64,000 nt of DNA from Pedobacter sp. KBS0701 (GCF_005938645.2 NZ_CP042171.1:6014001-6078000), one strand, 5' to 3'; positions 16,572 through 24,783 are shown, numbered from the stretch's first letter. Notes: generated by a model from the sequence alone, not told the origin. Translations and numbers: made by a program.

Positions 16572-17285
16572 CTACTCTTCAGCATCTTCATATTTGTTTT
16601 TGCTTTTAACATTGGGTTTCCCCGCTATGCAAATTACAAATTCTCCTTTTAAAGTATTGTTTTCAAAATGTGATTTTATTTCTGCCAAAGTACCTCTTAC
16701 AGTTTCTTCGAACATTTTGGTCAGTTCTCTGCTTACCGATGCCTGCCTGTCGGCGCCCAAATACTGCGCAAATTCCTCTAAAGTTTTTAATAAACGGTGC
16801 GGACTTTCGTAAAGTATAATGGTGCGGTCTTCTTCGGCCAGTTTTTTAAACTTTGTTTGTCTGCCTTTTTTTACCGGTAAAAAACCTTCGAAACAAAATG
16901 CATCTGCAGGTAAGCCCGAATTAACCAAAGCAGGTACAAAAGCCGTTGCGCCAGGTAAACACTCTACAGCAATATCATTTTTAATGGCCTCGCGTACCAG
17001 GAAAAAACCCGGATCGGAAATGGCTGGTGTTCCGGCGTCAGATATCAGAGCAATTTTTTGTCCTTCATTTAAAAACCTGATAATTTCTGAAGTGGCTTTA
17101 TGTTCATTATGCTGGTGGTGTGAGAAAATTCTTTTATCGATGCCAAAATGTTTCAGCATTGGGGCACTGGTACGGGTATCTTCAGCGAGAATCAGATCGC
17201 ATTCTTTTAATATACGGATTGCCCTAAAGGTCATATCCTCCAAATTGCCTATGGGCGTTGGTACGAGAAATAGTTTGCCATCCAT
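16572..17285 (-). CDS. rsmI: 16S rRNA (cytidine1402-2'-O)-methyltransferase
   Basis: 237 residues. RsmI methylates the ribose of C1402 in the decoding centre using S-adenosylmethionine. The tetrapyrrole-methylase fold shows LVPTPIGNLEDMTFRAI at the N-terminus, AEDTR at ~35-39, HQHNEHK, ALISDAGTPAISDPG at ~79-93 and LPADAFCFEGFLPVKKGRQ, all characteristic. The C-terminus is lysine-rich. Divergent from serS, with a 98-base promoter region containing an AACTG/AAACTCC tract. Confidence 0.97.
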   Translation of the reverse strand: MDGKLFLVPTPIGNLEDMTFRAIRILKECDLILAEDTRTSAPMLKHFGIDKRIFSHHQHNEHKATSEIIRFLNEGQKIALISDAGTPAISDPGFFLVREAIKNDIAVECLPGATAFVPALVNSGLPADAFCFEGFLPVKKGRQTKFKKLAEEDRTIILYESPHRLLKTLEEFAQYLGADRQASVSRELTKMFEETVRGTLAEIKSHFENNTLKGEFVICIAGKPNVKSKNKYEDAEE

Positions 17286-17286
17286 A

Positions 17287-17352
17287 TTTCGGTTTGCAGT
17301 TTACAGTTAACGGTTTACAGTTTTTTCCAAACTCCTTACCCCAAACTCCAAA
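17287..17352. repeat. Degenerate TTTACAGTTAACGG / CAAACTCC tract
   Basis: Runs of near-repeated 7-9-base words (GCAGTTTACAGTTAACGGTT, then CCAAACTCCTTACC-CCAAACTCC-AAACTC) in the rsmI-serS intergenic space. It looks like slippage or recombination-prone simple sequence rather than a coding or regulatory site. Confidence 0.5.
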
Positions 17353-17359
17353 CTCTTGC

Positions 17360-17367
17360 TATCTTTG
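17360..17367 (+). promoter_or_regulatory. -7 promoter element of serS
   Basis: TATCTTTG matches TAnnTTTG and lies 16 bases before the serS ATG at 17384, giving a leader of roughly 10 bases. Confidence 0.55.
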
Positions 17368-17383
17368 CTTAAAAAATTAAATA

Positions 17384-18655
17384 ATGCTGCAAGTTAACTA
17401 TATCCGCGAAAATAGAGAGAAAGTTTTAGAACGTTTAAGTATCCGTAATTTTAAACAACCAGAACTGGTAGACGAAATCATTAAAATTGATGAGGACCGC
17501 CGTTCTACACAAACTTCCCTGGATAATATTTCTGCTGAAGCTAATGCAGCTGCCAAACAAATTGGCGATTTAATGCGTACTGGTAAAAAGGCGGAGGCGG
17601 AAGCGATTAAAGCACAAACTGCTTCTCACAAAGAAAATATCAAGAATCTCAGCGATAAATTGAATGAGTTGGAAGTTGCTCAACACAATTTAATCGTTCA
17701 GTTGCCAAACCTACCGTACCATTTGGTAAAACAAGGTTCTACAGCAGAAGACAACGAGATTGTTTTAACTCATGGTGAGCCTGCACAACTTCCAGCTAAG
17801 GCTTTGCCACATTGGGAATTGGCGGCAAAATACGATATCATAGATTTCGAGTTGGGCGTAAAAATTACTGGTGCCGGTTTCCCGGTTTATAAAGGAAAAG
17901 GAGCAAGATTACAACGTGCACTGATCAATTTCTTTTTAGATCATGCCACTGCAGCGGGTTATAAAGAAATGCAGGTACCTCATTTGGTTAATGCGGCTTC
18001 AGGTTTTGGTACCGGACAGTTACCTGATAAAGAAGGACAGATGTATCATTCAACTGTTGATGATTTATATTTAATCCCAACAGCTGAAGTTCCGGTAACG
18101 AATTTATACCGTGATGTAATTGTTAAAGAAGAAGATCTCCCAATTAAAAATACGGCTTATACACCTTGTTTCAGGAGAGAAGCAGGTTCTTACGGTGCTC
18201 ATGTACGTGGTTTAAACCGTTTACACCAGTTTGATAAGGTTGAGGTGGTTCAAATCACCCATCCGGATAAATCGTACGAAACGCTGGAAGATATGAGCCT
18301 GTATGTTCAATCTCTTTTACAGGAGCTGGGTCTGCATTACCGCGTACTGCGTTTATGTGGTGGCGATATGGGCTTTACATCTGCCATGACTTACGATATG
18401 GAAGTTTGGAGTGCTGCACAAGAGCGTTGGTTAGAAGTTTCTTCTGTATCAAACTTCGAAACTTACCAGAGTAACCGTTTGAAACTACGTTTTAAAGGAA
18501 AAGAAGGCAAGGCACAACCGGCGCACTCTTTAAACGGAAGTGCATTGGCTTTACCGCGTATTGTGGCTTCGATTTTGGAAAACTACCAAACGGAAAACGG
18601 CATTAAAGTTCCGGAAGCTTTAGTGAAGTATACAGGATTTGATATGATTGATTAG
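17384..18655 (+). CDS. serS: Seryl-tRNA synthetase
   Basis: 423 residues, normal length. It charges tRNA-Ser. The N-terminal helical hairpin that grips the long variable arm spans ~25-110; the class II core follows with TAEVPVTNLY, motif 2 FRREAGSYGAHVRGLNRLHQ (~264-283), and motif 3 in ALALPRIVASILENYQ. The start is set by the canonical MLQVNYIRENREKVLERL. It is a single gene, with a palindromic element abutting its stop codon and a strong bidirectional terminator after that. Confidence 0.98.
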   Translation: MLQVNYIRENREKVLERLSIRNFKQPELVDEIIKIDEDRRSTQTSLDNISAEANAAAKQIGDLMRTGKKAEAEAIKAQTASHKENIKNLSDKLNELEVAQHNLIVQLPNLPYHLVKQGSTAEDNEIVLTHGEPAQLPAKALPHWELAAKYDIIDFELGVKITGAGFPVYKGKGARLQRALINFFLDHATAAGYKEMQVPHLVNAASGFGTGQLPDKEGQMYHSTVDDLYLIPTAEVPVTNLYRDVIVKEEDLPIKNTAYTPCFRREAGSYGAHVRGLNRLHQFDKVEVVQITHPDKSYETLEDMSLYVQSLLQELGLHYRVLRLCGGDMGFTSAMTYDMEVWSAAQERWLEVSSVSNFETYQSNRLKLRFKGKEGKAQPAHSLNGSALALPRIVASILENYQTENGIKVPEALVKYTGFDMID

Positions 18656-18763
18656 CCTCACCCTGTTAAAGAAACTGCTGCTTTTCTGCCTTTTCGTCCC
18701 TCTCCTGCAGAAGAGGGAAAGCACAGACACTACATGTTCTCCAACCCATTGAAAAGGGTGAGG
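18656..18763. repeat. MITE-like palindromic element abutting serS
   Basis: Begins with CCTCACCCT immediately after the serS stop codon and ends with the complement AGGGTGAGG, 108 bases in all. Inside is a hairpin CCCTCT...AGAGGG at 18698-18717. No reading frame; looks like a small non-autonomous repeat. Confidence 0.65.
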
Positions 18764-18769
18764 GCATAA

Positions 18770-18805
18770 AAAAAGCTTTGCACTGCTGCAAAGCTTTTTG
18801 TTTTT
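18770..18805. terminator. Strong bidirectional terminator after serS
   Basis: Perfect 13-base arms AAAAAGCTTTGCA (18770-18782) and TGCAAAGCTTTTT (18787-18799) with a CTGC loop and T-runs on both strands. It can stop serS from the left and the leftward gene ending at 18832. Confidence 0.9.
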
Positions 18806-18831
18806 ATAGATAGATGAGTTTTTTGTAATGA

Positions 18832-19146
18832 TTATAAAATCAGGATCAATAATAAAATGATGATGATAATCGCGCCAACTGAAAGGTAAACACCTCCAGA
18901 AACTGCACGGGCCTGACCTTTTAACTCTCTTAACTCGCTGCGTAAAGCTTTACGTTCAGCTCTTGTTAAGTTCGATTTGTCCATGTCTCTGATTTCTTCA
19001 ACACGGGTTTTAATTTTTTCCAGTTTCACTGCCTGTTCTGCAGTTAACTCTGTTGGATTTTTCGCAGGTTTATCAGCTGCCTGAGCTGAATTAAAACTAA
19101 TGCCTAAAGCAAAAAACAAGGCTAACGTGTAGATGAATTTTTTCAT
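18832..19146 (-). CDS. Small membrane protein with signal peptide
   Basis: 104 residues. A signal peptide (about 1-23, ending AQA) is followed by a charged coiled-coil-like region rich in Glu, Lys and Arg (LTRAERKALRSELRELKGQ at ~60-78) and a C-terminal hydrophobic helix (YLSVGAIIIIILLLILIL) that runs to the end. The layout, an exported charged segment anchored by its C-terminus, is common in small Pedobacter-type proteins; I know no function. Cotranscription with the SIMPL gene upstream is unlikely because a terminator lies between. Confidence 0.75.
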   Translation of the reverse strand: MKKFIYTLALFFALGISFNSAQAADKPAKNPTELTAEQAVKLEKIKTRVEEIRDMDKSNLTRAERKALRSELRELKGQARAVSGGVYLSVGAIIIIILLLILIL

Positions 19147-19183
19147 AATATCTAATTTTTTAGTGTTCGACCTCTACTTAACA

Positions 19184-19216
19184 AAAAACCTACCAAAATG
19201 TTCTGATAGGTTTTTA
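19184..19216 (-). terminator. Terminator of the SIMPL-domain gene
   Basis: Arms AAAAACCTA (19184-19192) and TAGGTTTTT (19207-19215). On the minus strand the second arm leads into a T-run. It lies between the stop at 19245 and the next leftward gene. Confidence 0.75.
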
Positions 19217-19244
19217 AAAGCATTAATTTAAGCGTTAAAAAATT

Positions 19245-19931
19245 TTATTTGATCTCAAAAATGGCATTTACCGTAAAATTCAGCTTAATCTTTTTGAAAT
19301 CAATCTCTGGAGCGCCAGCCGAATCAGACATTTCAGCTTTCATCGCAAAATTTCTGTAAACCGGTTGTATAACATTGTCTCCACTATCCTGTATTTCAAT
19401 TACAGCCCCTAATTTATCACCTAAAGCCTCAACCATATAAGCTGCTTTTTCTTTTGCCGCCAATAAAGCTTTAATTTTAAGATCTTTTTTCAAGCTCTCA
19501 ATTTTAGAATAATCGTAGCTTTCAATATTGGTATTGGCAATTCCTTTGGCATCAATAGCTTCTAATATGGCATTGAACTTGTTCAGATCGCTCACTTTTA
19601 AACGATATTGTTTGCTGGCCAAGAAATCGGGATTTTTCTTTTTCTCTGTTTCATAGTTCCAGCTGCTTAAATTGCTAATGGTTAAATTTTCTTTTGCTAT
19701 ACCTGCTTTTTGAACGGCAGCAAACAGTTGTTTTTCCAGTTCAGTAATGTCTACTTTTTTCTTTCCGTTTAAATACTCTTTAAGTGAAATGCCGATGTAG
19801 ATAATATCGGGGGTGACTTCTGTTTCTGCAGTTCCGCTTACATTAATTTTTCTACGTAAATCTACTTGTTGGGCCATCGCTGTTGATAAACCTAAAAATG
19901 CAACCAGTGCAAGTGCTATTAACTTTTTCAT
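19245..19931 (-). CDS. SIMPL domain-containing (DUF541) periplasmic protein
   Basis: 228 residues. Signal peptide 1-20 (ending TAMAQ). The mature protein opens with RKINVSGTAETEVTPDIIYIGISL, the standard start of SIMPL/DUF541 proteins such as E. coli YggE, and contains NTNIESYDYSKIESLKKDLKIKALLAAKEKA, the conserved helical block where A-x-x-K-A motifs line up. YggE is associated with lower oxidative stress; the biochemical role of the family is not settled. Expected in the periplasm or outer membrane. Confidence 0.9.
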   Translation of the reverse strand: MKKLIALALVAFLGLSTAMAQQVDLRRKINVSGTAETEVTPDIIYIGISLKEYLNGKKKVDITELEKQLFAAVQKAGIAKENLTISNLSSWNYETEKKKNPDFLASKQYRLKVSDLNKFNAILEAIDAKGIANTNIESYDYSKIESLKKDLKIKALLAAKEKAAYMVEALGDKLGAVIEIQDSGDNVIQPVYRNFAMKAEMSDSAGAPEIDFKKIKLNFTVNAIFEIK

Positions 19932-20445
19932 AATTTGTAGTGTTTTTAATTGTTATGAAACTTGCATAAGCTTTTTTTATTTAGCTTTTGTTTGCTTGTG
20001 CAGGTTTCATAATTTGTATTTCCTTTGTGTGTACTGTAATGATGTAAACGCTGTGCAAATTCCACACCGGGATTATATCTTTTTTATTTTTATAAACGAT
20101 AGCTGCTTCGTAAAAGCTACAATTTCTTTACATAATAATCCTATGTCATTTACATACAGTAAGATAAATTAAGCATTAGTATCCCGAAGAAAAATAGAAT
20201 AAGATAATATTTGTTACCCATCTAAATTGTTCGGGCTACTGCACAAGGTAGAAATGTATCTGGATTATTTATTTTCTAAAAAGGATGTTCAGAAAATAAG
20301 TAAGATGAATAAAATTATGCGCAAGGTTTTATGCTTAAATAGACGGAATTATATAGGATTATAAAACCTAGCGCAGCAGAGTTTTCTGCAGAATTTTAAT
20401 CATGTTTTGCAATATGGAACTGCAAAAAGAATTGGATTTAGGTCA
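19932..20445. other. 514-base gap with no supported gene
   Basis: Between the starts of the SIMPL gene and the end of the cold-shock gene. I see only short hairpins (for example GCAGAGTTTTCTGC near 20385-20398) and no promoter, RNA gene or conserved frame. A 119-codon plus-strand frame (19813-20172) is antisense to the SIMPL gene and looks accidental. Confidence 0.5.
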
Positions 20446-20898
20446 TTAAACCTTTGATACTTTAACAGCAGTTGGTCCTTTTTGGCCCATTTCTACTTCA
20501 AACGTAACTTTATCACCTTCTTTAATCTGGGTGATTAAACCGTTTGCGTGAACGAAAATACTGTCTTGTGTTTCAGTGTTTTTAATAAAACCGTAACCTT
20601 TACTGTCGTTGAAGAAAGTAACTGTTCCTTTTTTAACAGGATTTTCATCAATGATGTCCTCTTGTCTTGAAATACCAATCTGAATATCTTCTGTATTAAT
20701 TACTTTCTTTTTCTTCGGATCTGGTGGAGTAGAAGAGATGTTTCCGTTTTCATCAACGTAAGCCATCATATCTTCAAGTGCTAAACCTTTTTTGGCATTA
20801 GCCTGACGCTCTTCTTTTTTCTCTTGTTTGTCTTTTTGTTTTTTTAATCGTTTTTTTTCGTTCTCTTTTTTACTGTATGTTGCCTGAGATTTAGCCAT
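20446..20898 (-). CDS. Cold-shock domain protein with basic N-terminal extension
   Basis: 150 residues. The C-terminal ~63 residues (from KKGTVTFFNDSKGYGFI) are a cold-shock domain with RNP1 (KGYGFI) and RNP2 (SIFVHAN), which binds single-stranded RNA or DNA. The first ~40 residues are almost wholly Lys, Glu, Gln and Arg, a charged helical arm, followed by a linker with a DPKKKK patch. Classical Csp proteins are only ~67 residues, so the extension is a real addition. It may add nucleic-acid or ribosome contacts, which is inference. A -7 element lies upstream at 20948. Confidence 0.92.
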   Translation of the reverse strand: MAKSQATYSKKENEKKRLKKQKDKQEKKEERQANAKKGLALEDMMAYVDENGNISSTPPDPKKKKVINTEDIQIGISRQEDIIDENPVKKGTVTFFNDSKGYGFIKNTETQDSIFVHANGLITQIKEGDKVTFEVEMGQKGPTAVKVSKV

Positions 20899-20947
20899 AT
20901 TTTATTTAATTGTTTGTTTTGAAGGGTGAGTGGAATGGAGAATTATA

Positions 20948-20955
20948 CAAAGATA
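20948..20955 (-). promoter_or_regulatory. -7 element of the cold-shock gene
   Basis: On the minus strand this reads TATCTTTG, matching TAnnTTTG, 50 bases before the start codon at 20898. The leader of about 43 bases could hold a cold-responsive structure, but I cannot show one. Confidence 0.5.
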
Positions 20956-21070
20956 ACAATACTTAAGGATAAACACGATTTTATTCGGTTATGCTCTTGT
21001 CATTATGGTAATAACGGATAATATAAGGCAAGATGTTTGCCAGAAAAAAGCGGATAGATCGATATTTTTT

Positions 21071-21108
21071 AGATTTCTCGACTGCGTTGCACTTCGCTCG
21101 AAATGACG
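21071..21108. repeat. Half copy of the TCGA...ATGACG element
   Basis: AGATTTCTCGACTGCG followed by TTCGCTCGAAATGACGGC, the right-hand half of the element found whole at 12531. A further fragment, CCTTCGACTCCGCTCAGGAT, lies at 21282-21301. Together with the two ACACAGAT repeats they fill the 523-base gap 20899-21422; no gene is seen there. Confidence 0.55.
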
Positions 21109-21158
21109 GCACCTCAGGACGGTTTACCTCCGTGGCAATTGTTTCTCTATTATTTTAC

Positions 21159-21226
21159 CACAGATGAAAAGGACTAACACAGATAAGTGAATAACATCTG
21201 TGTTAATCTGTATAAGTCTGTTGCCA
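21159..21226. repeat. ACACAGAT-type palindromic repeat, copy 1
   Basis: CCACAGATGAAAAGGACTAA then ACACAGATAAG ... ACATCTGTGTTAATCTGT ... CTGTTGCC. It is an imperfect palindrome, and a direct repeat of it lies 190 bases to the right. Confidence 0.6.
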
Positions 21227-21348
21227 AACTTTAAATGAATTAATTTTCGAGTGTGATATTATAGATACTTAGGGTGTAAATCCTTCGACTCCGCTCAGGA
21301 TAACATAACGAATGGGAGGCAACTCATAAGGTTGACCATGATATAATT

Positions 21349-21418
21349 AACCACTGATAAAAAGATGAACACAGATAAGAAATTAATATCTGCGTTTATC
21401 TGTGCAATCTGTGGCTAA
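21349..21418. repeat. ACACAGAT-type palindromic repeat, copy 2
   Basis: ACCACTGATAAAAAGATGAA then ACACAGATAAG ... ATATCTGCGTTTATCTGT ... CTGTGGC. Same order of words and nearly the same length as copy 1, ending just before the stop of the acetyltransferase gene. A weaker fragment (GATAAACGCAGATTG) is at 26693. Confidence 0.6.
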
Positions 21419-21422
21419 AATT

Positions 21423-21959
21423 TTAATGTATTGTTTCCCAGTTAACCTTATCAATTTGGTAAACGAAATTCCATTTTACCGGTTCACCATAGTAAGCGAC
21501 CTCGATTTCGGAAATCTTAATTGCTCCGAGCTTTTCTGATGCTTTTTGCGAACGGAAATTCATTGCTCCGATGTGCAATATTACTTTATCTACAAATTGA
21601 AATGCATAATCAAGCATTAATGTTTTTAAAGCCTTGTTATGTCCTTTGCCCCAAAACTCGCGTGCAATAAAGGTATAGCCAATCGCAACTGAACTGTCTT
21701 CCTCATCGAGCTCATAATACCTGGAGCTGCCTGCAATTTTATTGGTTTCTTTTTCATATACAATAAAAGCGCCTTTCGATTCCATTGCGCCCTTAAAGAA
21801 ATTTTCGAAAACGTCTCTCTTATAACGGTCTCTGTTGGGGTGCTGTTCCCAGATTAACGGATCGGAAGCTACAGCAAAAAGCGCTTCAAAATCAGACTCT
21901 TTTAACGGAACTACTTTAATTAAATCGTTTTCTAGTGTGGGCTGTAAATCGAAATTCAT
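21423..21959 (-). CDS. GNAT-family N-acetyltransferase
   Basis: 178 residues, of the RimJ/RimL-like group. The N-terminus (LENDLIKVVPLKESDFEALF) opens a GNAT_3 domain, IAGSSRYYEL is strand 3, and YTFIAREFWGKGHNKALKTLMLDYAF at ~92-117 holds the acetyl-CoA loop (R-x-x-G-K-G-x-N). NFRSQKASEKLGAI is the usual C-terminal motif. The acceptor (protein N-terminus or small molecule) cannot be told. A terminator ends only about 14 bases upstream of the start codon, which is odd for a gene read in the same direction. Confidence 0.92.
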   Translation of the reverse strand: MNFDLQPTLENDLIKVVPLKESDFEALFAVASDPLIWEQHPNRDRYKRDVFENFFKGAMESKGAFIVYEKETNKIAGSSRYYELDEEDSSVAIGYTFIAREFWGKGHNKALKTLMLDYAFQFVDKVILHIGAMNFRSQKASEKLGAIKISEIEVAYYGEPVKWNFVYQIDKVNWETIH

Positions 21960-21972
21960 ATCGTTTGGATAT

Positions 21973-21998
21973 AAAAAAGGCTGGCTATAGGGCCAGCC
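21973..21998 (-). terminator. Terminator between fabV and the acetyltransferase gene
   Basis: Arms GGCTGGC and GCCAGCC around a short loop, followed on the minus strand by TTTTTT. It would end leftward transcription from fabV immediately before the next start codon at 21959. Confidence 0.8.
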
Positions 21999-22021
21999 GT
22001 TTGTAAGTATGTTTTAAAATT

Positions 22022-22091
22022 CGTCATTTCCACGCACGTGGAAATCTTGAAGCTTCTTGCATTAAGATTCCCAATCAAGTTGGGAATGACG
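22022..22091. repeat. Interspersed element bounded by CGTCATT...AATGACG
   Basis: 70 bases with inverted ends (CGTCATTTCCACGCACGTGG ... CAAGTTGGGAATGACG) and an inner CCACGCACGTGG palindrome, in the fabV 3' region. Confidence 0.65.
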
Positions 22092-22112
22092 CATCTCTTA
22101 TGAATTAGTTAT

Positions 22113-23306
22113 TTAATTTACTAAACCTTCAATTTCTACTACTTCCTGGGCATCTTTTTGATAGTCTACTTTATCAATTTCGAAACCGAATAAGCTTAAG
22201 AAATCAGATCTGTAACCTGGCAAATCACCTATCGCTGGTAAAGTTTCTGTAGTGGCTTCTTTCCAGAGTTCGGCAACTTTAGCCTGGATATCTTCACGCA
22301 TTTCCCAATCGTCAATCCTGATTCTTCCTTTTTCATCAGTTGGAACCGGACTACCAGTATATAAGCGATCTGCATATAAACGTTGGATCTGCTCAATAGT
22401 ACCTTCATGAACACCTTCCGCTTTCATTACTTTGTACAACAATGAAATATATAAAGGAATTACCGGAATAGCCGAGCTGGCCTGGGTAACCAATGCTTTA
22501 TTCACCGATACATAAGCTTTGCCACCAATATCTTTTAATTTATCGCTGATTGTGAAAGCGGTTGCTTCTAAATCATCTTTAGCTCTTCCAATGGTGCCTT
22601 TGCGGTAAACCGGTTCGGTTAAAGCTGGGCCGATATAAGAATACGCTACCGTGGTTGCACCTTCCACCAGTAAATTTTCAGCCTTAAGGGCATCAATCCA
22701 CATCGACCAGTCTTCGCCGCCCATTACGGCAACGGTATTGGCAATATCTTCTTCGGTCGCTGGTTCGATGGAGATTTCAGAAACGTTACCGGTATGGAAA
22801 TCAACAGTTTTGTTAGTATAAGTACCGCCGATAGGTTTTAAAGTAGAACGGTGCAATACTTCTGTCTCAGGATGTTTCCTTACCGGAGAAGCCAGGCTAT
22901 AGATCACTAAATCAACCTGACCAAGATCAGCTTTGATCAGTTCGATGGTTTTTTCTTTGATTTCTTTTGAGAAGGCATCGCCGTTGATGCTTTTTGCATA
23001 TAAACCAGCGGCATGGGCTTCTTTTTCAAAAGCTGCACTATTGTACCAGCCTGGTGAAGCCGTTTTGCCTTCAGAAGGTGCTTTTTCGAAAAATACGCCA
23101 ATGGTAGAAGCGCCAGATCCATAAGCGGCAGCAATACGTGAAGCTAAACCGAAACCGGTTGAAGCGCCAATTACCAATACTTTTTTAGGACCATCAATAG
23201 CTCCTTTTGATTTTACATATTCAATTTGATTCTTTACGTTTTGTGCGCAACCATCAGGGTGTGCGGTTAAACAGATAAAGCCCCTCATTCTAGGTTCGAT
23301 AATCAT
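22113..23306 (-). CDS. fabV: Enoyl-[acyl-carrier-protein] reductase FabV
   Basis: 397 residues, full length. FabV reduces trans-2-enoyl-ACP/CoA with NADH in the last step of each fatty-acid elongation cycle. The N-terminus MIIEPRMRGFICLTAHPDGC is the family signature; VIGASTGFGLASRIAAAYG at 45-63 is the nucleotide-binding loop; Y234 and K243 form the Y-x8-K active site (YRKGTIGRAK). FabV enzymes are generally triclosan-resistant. No other fatty-acid genes adjoin it. It is followed by an interspersed repeat and a terminator. Confidence 0.97.
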   Translation of the reverse strand: MIIEPRMRGFICLTAHPDGCAQNVKNQIEYVKSKGAIDGPKKVLVIGASTGFGLASRIAAAYGSGASTIGVFFEKAPSEGKTASPGWYNSAAFEKEAHAAGLYAKSINGDAFSKEIKEKTIELIKADLGQVDLVIYSLASPVRKHPETEVLHRSTLKPIGGTYTNKTVDFHTGNVSEISIEPATEEDIANTVAVMGGEDWSMWIDALKAENLLVEGATTVAYSYIGPALTEPVYRKGTIGRAKDDLEATAFTISDKLKDIGGKAYVSVNKALVTQASSAIPVIPLYISLLYKVMKAEGVHEGTIEQIQRLYADRLYTGSPVPTDEKGRIRIDDWEMREDIQAKVAELWKEATTETLPAIGDLPGYRSDFLSLFGFEIDKVDYQKDAQEVVEIEGLVN

Positions 23307-23457
23307 CTTATTCTTTTGATTTTACGTTTTGTAATGTTTAAAAATTACGACTTTTTTTAAGAATTTCTGATTCTTAAAATGGTCAAATCTTTAACGAAGA
23401 TAAATTTTTAATTGTTTATGACTAAATGAATTTTAAATAATAAGCTTTTACAATTGT

Positions 23458-24783
23458 TTAATTCGTTTTAGATCTAAATTCTATATTTAGCATATTATCT
23501 CTTTTCATATCGGTGTCCAGGTAAACTATCCGTGTTTTATCGCCATAGTAAATACAAAGCACTGCTGTATTTGGTGGGACACTACCTAAATTATCTGCCC
23601 GAAACAGTAAAGTATTTTTGCCTGGTTGCAAGGTTAGATAAAACCGTTTGGATGTTTTTTTAACTGCAATTTTTTGATGAACCCATTCGTCATTAAGTTT
23701 TAAAGATACACTATCTCCATCTTCTACCTGGCCGTCCCAAATTTCAAGTTCTATTTGCTTGTTTTCAACTTGCATATTTGCAATAACATCGGTGCTTCTG
23801 TCTATGGGTTTTTCCGTAGCAATTTTTTTCTTTTGCATATCTACAGGTTTACTGCTTAAGCGTTGATTATCTGCTAACAGGGGTTTTGAATATTCGCTGT
23901 AAAATTTAGCCACCAGAAAAGTTGCAAACGCGTTTGAGCGGTTTGAAAAATCAAAACTATACATGTTTTCGCTAGTTTTAACAATTAAATTCCCAGTATT
24001 TGGTGGCTTGCGACCATAATTATCTGCAAAAAGTGCAAGCGTATTCATTCCTGTATCTAAATGAAGTTCATAGCTAAATTTTTTCTCATCAATGGCATGT
24101 TTGTTTAAAATTATCCTGCCATTTTGAATCAGTGTTATGGTGTCTGCATCTATAAGCTCTTCATCCTGTATGGCCAGGGTAACAATGCTATCTTTTGTGG
24201 TGATTGGATCGTAAATTCCATAATAAATATTATTCTTTCCGGTGGGAGCCACTATCCTTGGAATATGAGGATCTGTCCAGGGCACTGAATTTGTTTTTGT
24301 TAAGGTAATCTTTTCTCGATATAAAAGATCCCTCATATTTACTTTTGAGCTTTCGTAAATTTCATCGCCTTCATCTAAACCCCGCATAAAAAGTCCAAAA
24401 TTATCGATCCACATCCGCTCCAAACTTAATTGTGCTTGTCCGGTTTTGGATTTGCCAAGCGTAAGTACGCCATTTAGGTATGGCATCCACTGTTTAATTT
24501 TGAAAGGAGTTTCAATAATCGGGTACTTATTTCGACCAATGCCCAGCTGGGTACTATTTTTTTGAACAAGCAAGAGCTCATAACTAAATATAAAATCACC
24601 ATTTGTAATTTTTAAGTTGGCCGGATAAAGCATCTTTTCAGTTGCTTTGCCAATCTTCATTTGCATATTAATTGGTAAAGCCCTAGGATAAGGACGATAC
24701 TTAAAATCCCAGGTACCCGTAAAGTTCTGAGCTTTTGCTCCGGTCGAAATCACGAGTAACAAAATTCCTAAAAGAAAACGCAT
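23458..24783 (-). CDS. Secreted protein with duplicated C-terminal domain
   Basis: 441 residues, signal peptide about 1-19 (TGAKAQ). Residues ~20-150 form an unrecognised N-terminal domain opening FTGTWDFKYRP. Two related domains follow, ~200-270 and ~343-412, each ending in a G-x-NTL-x-x-x-ADN-x-G-x-x-PPNT signature (MNTLALFADNYGRKPPNT and KNTLLFRADNLGSVPPNT). The repeated units look like beta-sandwich domains; the family is unnamed to me. The protein is probably periplasmic or surface-exposed and is divergent from the DUF2490 gene at 24919. Confidence 0.7.
   Translation of the reverse strand: MRFLLGILLLVISTGAKAQNFTGTWDFKYRPYPRALPINMQMKIGKATEKMLYPANLKITNGDFIFSYELLLVQKNSTQLGIGRNKYPIIETPFKIKQWMPYLNGVLTLGKSKTGQAQLSLERMWIDNFGLFMRGLDEGDEIYESSKVNMRDLLYREKITLTKTNSVPWTDPHIPRIVAPTGKNNIYYGIYDPITTKDSIVTLAIQDEELIDADTITLIQNGRIILNKHAIDEKKFSYELHLDTGMNTLALFADNYGRKPPNTGNLIVKTSENMYSFDFSNRSNAFATFLVAKFYSEYSKPLLADNQRLSSKPVDMQKKKIATEKPIDRSTDVIANMQVENKQIELEIWDGQVEDGDSVSLKLNDEWVHQKIAVKKTSKRFYLTLQPGKNTLLFRADNLGSVPPNTAVLCIYYGDKTRIVYLDTDMKRDNMLNIEFRSKTN

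Noticed and set aside
19813..20172. 119-codon frame antisense to the SIMPL gene
   Set aside because: No family resemblance and antisense to a well-supported gene.
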